Both the position numbers and the translations under genes were made by a program. From assembly GCA_032718475.1 (NCBI GenBank), contig JAUCBJ010005283.1:1-34043 (forward strand): a stretch of 34,043 nt of DNA, in the 5' to 3' direction. Below, piece after piece: positions 19,708-29,145 of this stretch. The DNA comes from Nemertoderma westbladi. Its lineage: Eukaryota; Xenacoelomorpha; Nemertodermatida; Nemertodermatidae. A model generated the notes under the pieces. The model was not told the DNA's origin. It made no database searches and saw nothing but the letters and a program-made list of their open reading frames with translations. Each line of letters begins with the position of its first letter. Position 1 is the stretch's first letter.

Positions 19708-20598
19708 GGTGGGGCAGGGTCGTCTGAGTTTAAAGGAGTGAGTGGGGCTGGGTTGTCGGAGGTTGAAGGAGTGGGTGGGGCAGGGTTGTCGGTGGTTGAA
19801 GGAGTGGGTGGGGCAGGGTCGTCTGAGTTGAAAGGAGTGAGTGGGGCAGGGTTGTCGGAAGTTGAAGAAGTTGGTGGGGCAGGGTTGTCGGAGTTTAAAA
19901 GAGTGAGAGGGGCAGGGTTGTCAGAGGTTGAAGGAGTTGGTGGGGCAGGGTTGTCGGAGGTTGAAGGAGTTGGTGGGGCAGGGTTGTCGGAGTTTAAAAG
20001 AGTGAGAGGGGCAGGGTTGTCGGAGGTTGAAGGAGTGGGTGGGGCAGGGTTGTCGGAGGTTGAAGGAGTGGGTGGGGCAGGGTTGTCGGAGGTTGAAGGA
20101 GTGGGTGGGGTAGGGTTGTCGGAGGTTGAAGGAGTGGGTGGGGCAGGGTTGTCGGAGTTTAAAGGAGTGGGTGGGGCAGGGTTGTCGGTGGTTGAAGGAG
20201 TGGGTGGGGTAGGGTCGTCTGAGTTGAAAGGAGTGAGAGGGGCAGGGTTGTCGGAGGTTGAAGGAGTGGGTGGGGTAGTGTTGTCGGAGGTTGAAAGAGT
20301 GGGTGGGGCAGGGTTGTCGGAGTTTAAAGGAGTGGGTGGGGTAGGGTTGTCGGAGGTTGAAGGAGTGGGTGGGGCAGGGTTGTCGGAGTTTAAAGGAGTG
20401 AGTGGGGCAGGGTTGTCGGAGGTTGAAGGAGTGGATAGGGCAGGGTCATTGGAGTTTAAAGGAGGGGGTGGGGCAGGGTCGTCTGAGTTGAAAGGAGTGA
20501 GTGGGGCAGGGTTGTCGGTGGTTGAAGGAGTGGGTAGGGCAGGGTTGTCGGAGGTTGAAGGAGTGGTTGGAGCAGGGTCGTTGGAGGAGGATAGGGTT
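19708..20598 (+). repeat. G-rich minisatellite, 27 units of exactly 33 bp
   Basis: Twenty-seven consecutive 33-bp units run without a single indel. Each contains a G-cluster of the form GGGTGGGGCAGGG followed by a variable half. Translated, units read as 11-residue repeats (GVGGAGLSEVE, with EFK, ELK and VVE variants), so a 312-codon frame stays open from an ATG at 19675 to a TAA at 20611. Because the unit is a multiple of three and lacks a plus-frame stop, an open frame is expected without selection. Most differences between units change the amino acid, and there is no signal peptide or recognisable domain. I therefore call it a satellite rather than a gene. The closely spaced G-runs could form G-quadruplexes. 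Confidence 0.9.
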
Positions 20599-20927
20599 TG
20601 GGTGCAAGGTTAACTGCGTCTGTTGTTGTTATGCAAACCATGCGTTCATGGCATGACTTATTTAATACATCAGATTTAACTACCACCAATGTTCTTGATA
20701 TTGTTAAGGACTTTACATGGTACAGGCAGATTGCCGGCAGAACTTGCAGATTGCATCAGTGAGCAACATGTCAGCAATCCGGCAGTAAGTAACTGTGACA
20801 TGGTCTGTGGTGATTCTCATGAAGATAAAAACAATCTATGCAATTCTGATACTTCTGATAATTCTGTTTAATAATAAATGAAATTATACTGATTCGGAAA
20901 ATGTTTCTGGTAATTATGTATCTCCAT
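20599..20927. other. Spacer between minisatellite and family B element
   Basis: No recognisable gene. A 60-codon frame at 20689-20871 has no known motif. This stretch could be the decayed upstream part of the following retrotransposon, but I see no endonuclease motif. Confidence 0.4.
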
Positions 20928-22713
20928 TAACAAGGTTGAGAAAGCTAAGGATGATCTTAAATTGGCCTACAACATCAGCCAGGAAAAGTACATACAGGAT
21001 AAAATTGAAGCAATTACAACTGCTCACATACAGCAACAATCAAGACTTACCTGGCAAACTGTAAATTAGGTATCTGGTCGGAAAAGTTGTGCAAAGGGGC
21101 GCCTAAAAGCCGATAGTCCTGAAGAACGTGTTGGGAAGTGGAAAAATCACTTCAGCAACTTGCTTGGGCAGCCACCAAACATCGAGGTCATCCCTACAAG
21201 GAAAATATATGACAAGACACTACCTATAGAAACAGGGGACTTCACACCTTCCGAACACCAAAGAAGCATTAAAAGCATGTCCAATAATAAAGCGAGTGGA
21301 TTAGACGATTTCCCAGCGGAGGTATGGAAAACCAGAGTGCTAAACAGACCATTATTTAATGTTTGCAACCGGATGTTAAAAGGGGAAAAGCCACCACCAA
21401 TTTGTACTAAAGGTCAACTAAAGCCTCTCCCCAAGAAAGGAGACCTCGGCATACCAACAAACTATCGTGGGATCTGTCTGCTTGTGGTAGCTGCCAAAAT
21501 ATACAATAAAATGATTCTTTAAGAAACTACTGCGTAAGAGCCAAAACGGATTTCGACCAAGTAGATCAACAATAGCTCAGATACTTGCACTACGGAGACT
21601 GATTGAAGGAATGAAGGGGGGGGGGGGGGGGGGGTATACCCCCCTTCAGGTAAAATTTTCAAATTATTGTTTCTTTATTTCACGTAGAGCAGAATTTAAT
21701 GAGGATTACAAATCTGAAAACCGCTTAGTGAGACCTCTTTCAGTTCTCGAGTTATCAGTGTTTTTAGCGCAGTTACTCTCACCAGATGGTGAAACTGAGT
21801 TTTTCTCAATCCTGGCTGGCGTACTGCAAGGTGACACATTAGCACCATTGCTATTTGTAATTGTGCTGGATTATGCAATGAGGACGGCCACAAATGGTGA
21901 AGATCTGGGATTCACACTTCAAGAACGCAGAAGTAGTAGATATCCGGCAACTACAGTCACATACACCGACTTTGCGGATGACATCGCCCTGCACTCTAAT
22001 ACACTAGCAGATGCACAGCTTCTACTAAATAAAGTGGAGAGGGCTGCTAAGGAGGTTGGATTGCATATAAATGCTACAAAGACCGAATTCATGACCTTTA
22101 ATGTTGATGGAAACTTGACAACCATTGATAATAATCAACTAAGGAAGGTCGATGACTTCCAGTACCTTGGATCATGGATAGAGAGTAGCAAAAAGGACAT
22201 AGAAGTTAGGAAAGCAAAGGCTTGAGTAGCTCTATCAAAAATGGATACCATCTGGAAATCAGATCTCTCCAGGCACCTGAAGACTAAGTTCTTTCGAGCC
22301 ACAGTGGAAAGTGTATTTTTATATGGGGGGAGACCTGGACACTGACTAAATCACTTGAACACCGAATTGATGGTTGCTACACTAGACTACTAAGGGAAGC
22401 CCTAAACATCAGCTGGAGACAACACATGACAAACGCCGAGCTTTATGGTACAATACCACCTGTATCAACCACCCCCCGTGAACGCAGATTAAGATCCAGT
22501 GGGCACTGCTGGCGAAGTAAAGACGAGGTCATACCAGATCTACTTATCTGGCAACCAACTCATGGAAAGCGTAGTCGTGGACGACCTGCCATAACATATA
22601 TAGATCAACTTGAAAGGGATACTGAACGTGGGAGAAACGAAATTGCGACAACTATGGAGAATCGGGAAGTCTGGAAGGATCTCATTTCCACTGTACGAGT
22701 TCGCTCGACCTAG
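20928..22713 (+). pseudogene. Reverse transcriptase of family B, disrupted by stops, frameshifts and a segment replacement
   Basis: Recognisable blocks in order are SPEERVGKWKNHFSNLLGQP, NKASGLDDFPAEVWKT, PLPKKGDLG, NYRGICLLVVAAKIYNKMIL, QNGF (another frame), motif B GVLQGDTLAPLLFVIVLDYA, the active site FADD, VDDFQYLGSWI and the C-terminal RERRLRSSGHCWRSKDEVI. Lesions are a TAA after TWQTVN (about 21066), a frame break after KMIL at 21520, loss of the catalytic motif A region (about 50 residues) between 21614 and 21783, a TGA after KAKA at 22223 and an indel near 22330. The final stop is formed by the first TAG of the tail repeat. The copy is dead, and the loss of a catalytic aspartate by itself abolishes polymerase activity. 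Confidence 0.85.
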
Positions 22714-22730
22714 TAGTAGTAGTGTAGTAG
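20928..22730 (+). mobile_element. Non-LTR retrotransposon, RTE-like family B (broken)
   Basis: This is a second RTE-like family, similar in protein organisation to family A but clearly different in sequence. It begins in the endonuclease-RT linker (about 20928, VEKAKDDLKLAYNISQEKY), covers the RT with one segment replaced, and ends in a CCTAGTAGTAG tail at 22709-22730, the same tail as family A. The endonuclease is missing. An unrelated segment of about 170 bases starting with a long poly-G run (21614-21783) sits inside the RT. Confidence 0.85.
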
Positions 22731-22799
22731 CATTATGCTGTTAGGCATCAATGCCTTATCATTATTACATTACCTGATTACGTCCGTACCTGTATTTAT

Positions 22800-23410
22800 T
22801 TGAATAGTTATTATCACCTCTACCCGGGCTGGCAGCCACGGCGCCGCGGGGGCCTAATCTTTGGTCTGGACATAGTACTATATCTGAATCTGTATGCAGG
22901 CTGTAACAGAACAGTTTTAGTTGGATAGTGCTGTGTGTATAGACTGATAGATGCCGCTCGCGCGCTCGGTCTACAGTGACACTTACTTAGTTCGACTCGT
23001 CAGGGCTCTTCTACAGAACAGATGACACAAGGGCCTTCCACTAACATTTGTACATTTCGACGGGCGGTATATTTAGTAACTAACAGCGGCCATCTTTATC
23101 AAAAATGCTGTGCATGTTCAACGATTCACCCGGAATCTGTACCGACTTCAGTGTGCTAACTGCCTCAAACTCCTCGAAAACCGCCAGTAAAAAGATTAAT
23201 ACCGTCCATCGTCCATCGAAATTGACGAAGGAGAGTAAAATTAGTTATTTATTTGTTGTAGAGAAGAAGCTACTGCTGGACTTGGGGGGTCGGTTATTCT
23301 TTAAGAACCATCACGATAGTGTTATTCTCCTGCCTAAACCCTCCTGCCTCCTGACTCATATCGGAATCCCCCGAGGACATATCGGCCGTTTCGGAAGATC
23401 TCAAGTAAGA
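22800..23410 (+). other. GC-richer block with YY1-like site and a possible first coding exon
   Basis: Bases 22820-23100 are richer in CpG than their surroundings and contain GCGGCCATCTTT (around 23086-23097), which resembles the YY1 motif common at metazoan promoters. An ATG at 23105 opens a frame that runs through SKLTKESKISYLFVVEKK to PRGHIGRFGRSQ and reaches a strong splice-donor-like CAA-GTAAGA at about 23403. Downstream exons were not found. I recognise no family, so this could be a real first exon of a gene with remote exons, or chance. Confidence 0.3.
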
Positions 23411-23589
23411 CAATGCGTGATCGTAGTGTTCGCTTCTTAGATTTAATAGACAAAGTTTATTAATACATAATAGATATGCTGAGATAAATTACCGGTACTG
23501 TACTGCTGTAATATTACGACTTCAATATAATGAGGAACTGATATTTTTAGGGGAATTTTTATGAACTACAACTCGTTAAAAATCATTCG

Positions 23590-24230
23590 TGGTAACGAAA
23601 CTATCATTTTTTATGTGTTTTTATAGTGGGACGAAAAATACAAGTAGCATAAAATTTCAAACGGCAAAAATCGAATATGGTTTGATAATATGTTATTGTT
23701 GAGTTTTGATGAATTTTTATTGCGTCCAGTCCCCCCCCCCCCTCCCCCCTCCTATCTGTGAGTGTCATATTCGTGATCAGCATCATGTCATAAAATTAGA
23801 TTGATTTGGTAATGATTTTGATTATCAAATTAGTGTTACTTGTATTTTTCGTGCCGCACATTGACATTGACACGTATCCAAAAATAGCCTTATTCAACAA
23901 GGTAGGATATTTTTCAGTATCATATTCGTGATTAACATCCCGAAAAACCTATGGTCATAAAATCAATTTCTTTTTGTGGTGATTTTTTATTATTATATTT
24001 CCACTACTTGTTTTTTTCGTGCTCCACGGGGCACAATAACTGACTAATAACTAATATAAATAACAACATGCCTATGTTGTTATATTACACAACTATTCGA
24101 TATGTTTGATGTAGAGGAGTAACCCTTACTAATGAAATCAGCACATTCTAAAACCTCAGTAGCCAAACTGTAAGGCAAATTTACCACTTTTTGAAAAAAG
24201 TTCTACTTGCATTTTTGGTGCTCTAGTATC
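23590..24230. repeat. Degenerate dispersed repeat, three direct copies and one inverted
   Basis: The block around CTACTTGTATTTTTCGTGCC, with the preceding TCATATTCGTGATxAxCATC and GTCATAAAATxAxATT blocks, recurs at about 23765-23860 and 23928-24026. A weaker third copy is at about 24195-24230. An inverted match lies at about 23622-23655 (GTGGGACGAAAAATACAAGTAG). A poly-C tract lies at 23729-23752. No coding content is recognised here. From 24231 to 24703 only short frames of unknown meaning are seen, one ending in a GCAGCAGCAGCAG run. Confidence 0.5.
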
Positions 24231-24703
24231 TATTAAAAAAAAATAAAAATTTTGCTTCTAATCTTGCTTTCGATTACTAATAATGAATTCAACAAAACAA
24301 AAAAGCATAGTATGGTTTAATGGTTATAGCAAAGTCTTTGAAGGGTGATGTATTTTGTGTAATTTTATCAATTCCGCAAGGTGTTGACATATGGTACGGG
24401 TGCCAAGAACTCATCATATCTCGAAAACTTTTGGAGCTATTCAATTTTTATTTGTCTCATCTGAAAGAGGACATAATTTTAGTTAGGGACAAGAACTTTC
24501 GGCGCGCTAGACATATTGTTTCAGGCGTTCTATCTAAGAGAAATAACTGGCCCACTAAATTTAGGGGCTTTGCAGCAGCAGCAGCTTTGCCATAATAAAA
24601 GCATCATTTTTCTAATGCCTGTCCTTGCATCAATTATTTGATAGCTACAGTACATCTCCCTCTGACCACAAAATATGGCTATTACAGTATTATATTCAAC
24701 ATT

Positions 24704-25945
24704 TTATACTTTAACATAAAATTTGATGTAATGAAAGTAATACGCGATAAAGAGCCACAATGTTGTACCAAACGTATTCACAGCAAGCCTATCGCCATGG
24801 GTAACGGAAGTTACCCAATCAAATGGGAATACAAATTGAAACAGTATGTGGCCCACATAGAGCAAGAAAGAGTTCCTCCCAACGAAAGAGAAAGGTGTTC
24901 CGGCCCACACATTACATACGTCGACCAGAACGTACAGGACAGAGAACACCAATAACGATATGGATGACGTAGCGAATGCGAATGACAGCGACCAAAGGTT
25001 CTTGTTGAGGGGAATCTTTCCAGAATTGGTAGAAGCACCGCATAGAATTAAAGAGAACGAAGCTAAAATAATTCCCCAGAGAATCCATCGAACCACTCGT
25101 GATTTCCATGTTGGGTAGATGTTGATGATACGGCCGGCGTGGAGTCCAAAGAAGGCGACAACGATGGTGGTGAGACATCCGAGAATCCCCTCCGGGTCGT
25201 TCGGGGTTGTTATGGCGTATATATCGGGTGCGGGATTGGCGTATAAGTGTTCCTGCGTCAGAATCGCGCGGTCTGTGTAGCTTGCCGCACCGCCTGTGCA
25301 GTTGGGGTAGCGACCTTGATCGGATAATCCCCCAGGACCGAGATAGCCAATGGGACAGCCCGGAACCGGTAACAGAAAGGTGATCGAAGTGTGGGCCACC
25401 AATAGGAGAAGGGTTATCACCCATTGTGGCCAGTAGTAGAGGACATCTCTTAGCGGGTCTATCAATCTATTATTGGTCAACTGAGTTTCCTCGACTCTTT
25501 GGTTACACCACCACCGGGGACATATAAATAAAACGATCGCACCGAGGAACAAGTAGGTTACAGCGAGACGTTGAAGTACTCCAGGGATCCTCAAACGACT
25601 GAGATTAGTTCCCCACTCTCCATTCCGTGGCATTCCTACAAAGGCGTTTAATACCACTCCTGTGCAGAACAGGATGGCTGTTCTGCACCCCACTGCGGTG
25701 CACAGAGGTAGTATAGGCCGATGGTGGGCTCCTCGGAAGGTGAAAGCCATGCTCGCACCCATAATGAACACGAAACATGGGGATACAATGTCGGCCAATG
25801 AGAGGCCGTTCCACGGAGACAGTTTAAACTGGTAGTAACCTCCGGCTCCGAGGTTGATGAATATCATCAATGTTGTCGCGATACCGCGGAATGTGTCCAG
25901 ACTTATTACCCGTAGATGATTCCGCACCTTACTCTGATCAAACAA
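24704..25945 (-). CDS. HGSNAT: HGSNAT-like lysosomal acetyltransferase, exon 2 (multi-pass membrane domain)
   Basis: The exon starts after an AG at 25947-25946 in phase 0 with exon 1 and ends in TAA at 24704. It encodes the membrane acyltransferase part of heparan-alpha-glucosaminide N-acetyltransferase: VISLDTFRGIATTLMIFIN, WNGLSLADIVSPCFVFIMG, the long block PVPGCPIGYLGPGGL, YPNCTGGAASYTDR and DPEGILGCL, then PLNKNLWSLSFA and LLYVGHILFQFVFPF, with many hydrophobic segments. The enzyme moves acetyl groups from cytosolic acetyl-CoA to glucosamine ends of heparan sulfate inside lysosomes. Joined protein length is 657 residues, close to the human enzyme. The residue 11 after the conserved Asn of IFIN, which is the catalytic His269 in human, is Leu here (codon 25822-25820). 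All other signature blocks look conserved, so this may be an inactive or altered member. Confidence 0.9.
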   Translation of the reverse strand: MFDQSKVRNHLRVISLDTFRGIATTLMIFINLGAGGYYQFKLSPWNGLSLADIVSPCFVFIMGASMAFTFRGAHHRPILPLCTAVGCRTAILFCTGVVLNAFVGMPRNGEWGTNLSRLRIPGVLQRLAVTYLFLGAIVLFICPRWWCNQRVEETQLTNNRLIDPLRDVLYYWPQWVITLLLLVAHTSITFLLPVPGCPIGYLGPGGLSDQGRYPNCTGGAASYTDRAILTQEHLYANPAPDIYAITTPNDPEGILGCLTTIVVAFFGLHAGRIINIYPTWKSRVVRWILWGIILASFSLILCGASTNSGKIPLNKNLWSLSFAFATSSISLLVFSVLYVLVDVCNVWAGTPFSFVGRNSFLLYVGHILFQFVFPFDWVTSVTHGDRLAVNTFGTTLWLFIAYYFHYIKFYVKV

Positions 25946-26442
25946 CTTGAATAAACCTAATTCTTATTTAGATTTTCTATGGCAGATTATGAAAATACAT
26001 TCAATAATTCAAACTATTTTATGATTATGAATAAAAATTATTTTTCATATTGTAATTTAAAATTCCTTAATTTTTTAAGAACATATTGGTCGATTAGATG
26101 AGAATAAGCAGTATAAGCCGTATTATTTGGCAAGATTTTATTATGGAGTTAAATGACTTCAAGTTTTCTTTCTACTGAAACCCAAAGGTGTGTTAGTAAT
26201 AATTACTTATATATTTACATTTTGCCATCACGCTGCACGCACATACTAGAATGGGTGTAAAAGCGAAATTGTACAAGTTGATACCAATACTTAAAAGTAG
26301 CGAAATGACATGGAGGATGCTCCAATATGATCATTCTGATAGTCTATTAAATGCAGAATATATATTTTACCCCAACTTGAGATGTTGATTTCTTAAAAAA
26401 ATACTTTAAAAAGACCCTAATAGATTTTTCAAGTTGTCTGAC

Positions 26443-27174
26443 CTGATTTGGAATATCCGGAGGACAAAACATCGATTCGTCGTATTCAGAAAATCTACTA
26501 GGATTTCCGAAACTGATACCAACAGATTGTCCAGAGCTGTTGGATTCTCCCAACTCTAAAGTGACCTTCACCTCATCGGAACGGCAACACAATCTCTTAG
26601 CGATGGGATATTTAAACCAATAAACAGACAGGGCGTAACTCATCCATAGCAACGCTACAACAGCGGACGCAACCCCTAACGCAACGTAAGGGTTGCTAGG
26701 CACCTGGCCAATAAAAAATTTACATCTGTAGCTTAATGTCCCGTTCTCATGGATACCATTCAACGATATTTCTAGTTCATAGACCCCGAGTTGATGAACT
26801 ATTTCCTTGAGAGATGGGCACAGTGGATTGTTTGTAGAGCGATTCACAACCGTTATTAGGACTGTGTAGTAACTGAAGTGAACCAGTATCGTAGAGAAGT
26901 TATCCTGTCTAAGCGATGCTACTAAAGTCTGTTTGCATTCATGACATTCAACGTACGACATGTATACATGTATATCAACCTTGACTGTAGATGTTACATT
27001 GATGAGAGCTTGATTCATTATAAGATCATCCCGAGAAAGATTAGCTTGCGATCTTCCCTTTTGTACAGGTGTCACATCATTTGAAGACATTTTAGTTACA
27101 TTTTCTTCCCTCGCCATCACAAGTAAGGGAAATAGTAACATCAATTGCAAAATTATTACTGTTGTCCTGTTCAT
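26443..27174 (-). CDS. HGSNAT: HGSNAT-like protein, exon 1 (signal peptide, luminal domain, first membrane segment)
   Basis: The ATG at 27174 is followed by a typical signal peptide (MNRTTVIILQLMLLFPLLVM). The luminal domain begins near residue 53 with MNQALINVTS, matching the MDQALL region of HGSNAT, and has Cys77, Cys80, Cys119 and Cys151 plus six N-glycosylation sequons (Asn25, 45, 59, 92, 111, 143). A membrane segment at about residues 163-187 is followed by a cytosolic loop. The exon ends CAG-gtcaga at 26443 after 244 complete codons. The 497-base intron (26442-25946) joins in phase 0 to exon 2. Past the donor the frame stays open in intron sequence to 26347, which is not exon. In the family the protein is cleaved in the lysosome into two chains; that cleavage site cannot be read here. 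Confidence 0.85.
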
Positions 27175-28817
27175 AATTTTTGCAAATAATTTGACTTCCC
27201 TAAACTAGACCATTTAAAGTTAGATGAAGTACACTGAGTTTTTACAAAACTACTTTAACTTAAGATTACTACCGGTACTACTTACTGTACAGTAGTAGCC
27301 TACTGTTTGTACCTGTAATAAAATTAACAATTATCACAGTTCAAAGTGCACTTATTCGGTGATACGATACCTGAATATTTTGGATACAGTTTGAGATTAA
27401 TGTTGGGTAGGATATAGGTACAAAGGTACACTAACTTATGCAACCGCTATTTACAAAAAGAACTATCATGCATTTAGCCTTACTTGTAGACCTAATTGAT
27501 ATTCCATTTTTACCCATATGAATTCAATCAATTTAAACTGTATATTAGTACAGTATATTAAAGGTTATCTTTATTGTAAAGGATATATTTTCAAATAATG
27601 TAGGCCCTTCTTGTATGATGTTTTTGATCCCGCTGCCTTTATTCCTATTCGAACTTTATCTTACTCCCTCCAGTCCATTGAACATAATATATTACAGTGC
27701 TATATTTTAATCTCCTTCCTGGACAGATAGAAGGTTATTGCCTCTACTTTGGTCGAATCAATTTTGTTCGTTTGAATTATGGAAAGAAACAGGCTACATG
27801 ACATGCTATTCTAACCAAAACAATAAACTAAAAAGCATGAATAGCAGAGGGTATATAGTACTATAGGTCAGAAAGGTTTCTATTATTTTGTATACCACGG
27901 AAGACGGAGACTCAGTAGATGAATTTGAAATTTACAATAAGTTTTCCTACTGGAGTTCTTACAGTATAACACACCCAAGGTTCCAAATTAAATTTCTTGA
28001 TATAGCAACTATTGTGTACAGAAAGCAGATGATGACGATGGGAAGATAATATGAATATTATTGTTTACAAATATATTTAGTATTAGGTGTTTGTTTACAG
28101 GAGGAAAAAATTATATGTTGGCAGAACCTTCTATCAAACCGTCTTTCCTTTCCCTTGTATGACTTCGTGACTCTTGATTTTAATTAACATCTTTCTATCA
28201 TCGACATCGGAAATAAAGCGTATTTGTTTTCCATGTACTGTACGGTAATGTACATATATTTATTTAGTTATTTCCAGTGCTCTAATTACTTTCACTTTCA
28301 CCCATTCCACAGCCGACTTACTGACAAGGATTCTGGCATTTACTGATTTACTGTATGTAACCAATGATGGTAACACCTTATTTTGAGAACCTTATTTATA
28401 TATTGTACCGTATACAACATATGATAATGAATTATTTACCTACACTTTCAATCGACTCTCAATATGTCTTATTGCAGTATTGATCTTACCCGGAATGATC
28501 GCTGCGCCACAGCTATAGGCTGACATGGTAACACAAACAGTCAGCGAGAGGAAAGGTAAACAGCATAAAGCGTACTGTACTTCTGTAACTTTATTCAACC
28601 TACAATAAATAGGCCTAGTTACCGTATGCCGTAATGCCTAAGTTTGTACTGCTGTAAGTGATATAACATATCTTTATTACAACTGTATCTGTATTACCTA
28701 CTACCGTATCTTTATTCGGCTGTTCGGTTATTAGTACAACCAACCACAACTTAATATACTGTATTACCTGTACCGGTACCGGTACTGTATTATTTAGAGT
28801 TCAAATATAAAAATGTG
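27175..28817. other. Intergenic region between divergent HGSNAT and VPS39
   Basis: No gene was recognised. It should hold the promoters of HGSNAT (leftward) and VPS39 (rightward), but no convincing core element stands out. It contains a 12-bp palindrome TACTGTACAGTA at 27283-27294, TACCGGTA-type words, and a diverged relative of the MITE-like element at about 27766-27900. Confidence 0.5.
27766..27900 (+). repeat. Diverged relative of the MITE-like element upstream of VPS39
   Basis: TTCTAACCAAAACAATAAAC and its surroundings (GAAACAGGCTACA before, GGGTATATAGTACTATAGGTC after) match the internal unit and right half of the element at 28818-29057. Ends are too diverged to define inverted repeats or a target duplication. 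Confidence 0.5.
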
Positions 28818-29057
28818 GTTATCGTTCATATGCGTACCTCTGGCAAAAGAAGCAGGTTACAGTGGTGGTGTTTTCTAACCAAAACAATGAACTAATCTCC
28901 ATTACCAGATTACTTAATTAACGGAAAGGAGCAGGTTACAGTGGTGGGCTTTTCTAACCAAAACAATAAACAATATCTCAATAACATAGGGTATTTCATA
29001 CTTATAGTCTTATTTTTGCAATACGAAAATACCAGAGGTACGCATATGAACTATAAC
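28818..29057. mobile_element. MITE-like element with 26-bp terminal inverted repeats and 10-bp target duplication
   Basis: Left end 28818-28843 and right end 29032-29057 are inverted copies of a 26-bp sequence (starting GTTAT, ending GCGTACCTCTGG) with a single mismatch. Immediately outside both ends stands the same 10-mer TAAAAATGTG (28808-28817 and 29058-29067), a clean target-site duplication. The 240-bp interior has no coding capacity and contains a direct duplication with period 79 (GCAGGTTACAGTGGTGG...TTCTAACCAAAACAAT at 28852 and 28931). Duplications of about 9-11 bases are usual for Mutator-like elements, so a MULE-type non-autonomous element is the best guess. It ends 88 bases before the VPS39 start codon. 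Confidence 0.85.
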
Positions 29058-29145
29058 TAAAAATGTGATTGCTGGATTGGAGGAATATTTCATCTATAAC
29101 TAACTGTATAATGTGAACATAACCCAGTAACCAAGTATAATAATA

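Noticed and set aside
19675-20613. 312-codon open frame as a repetitive secreted or structural protein gene
   Set aside because: No signal peptide or flanking coding sequence; openness follows from a 33-bp unit without a plus-frame stop, and unit differences are mostly replacements.
24638-24955. Plus-strand frame of 105 codons
   Set aside because: It lies antisense to the conserved 3' part of the HGSNAT exon and has no recognisable motif.
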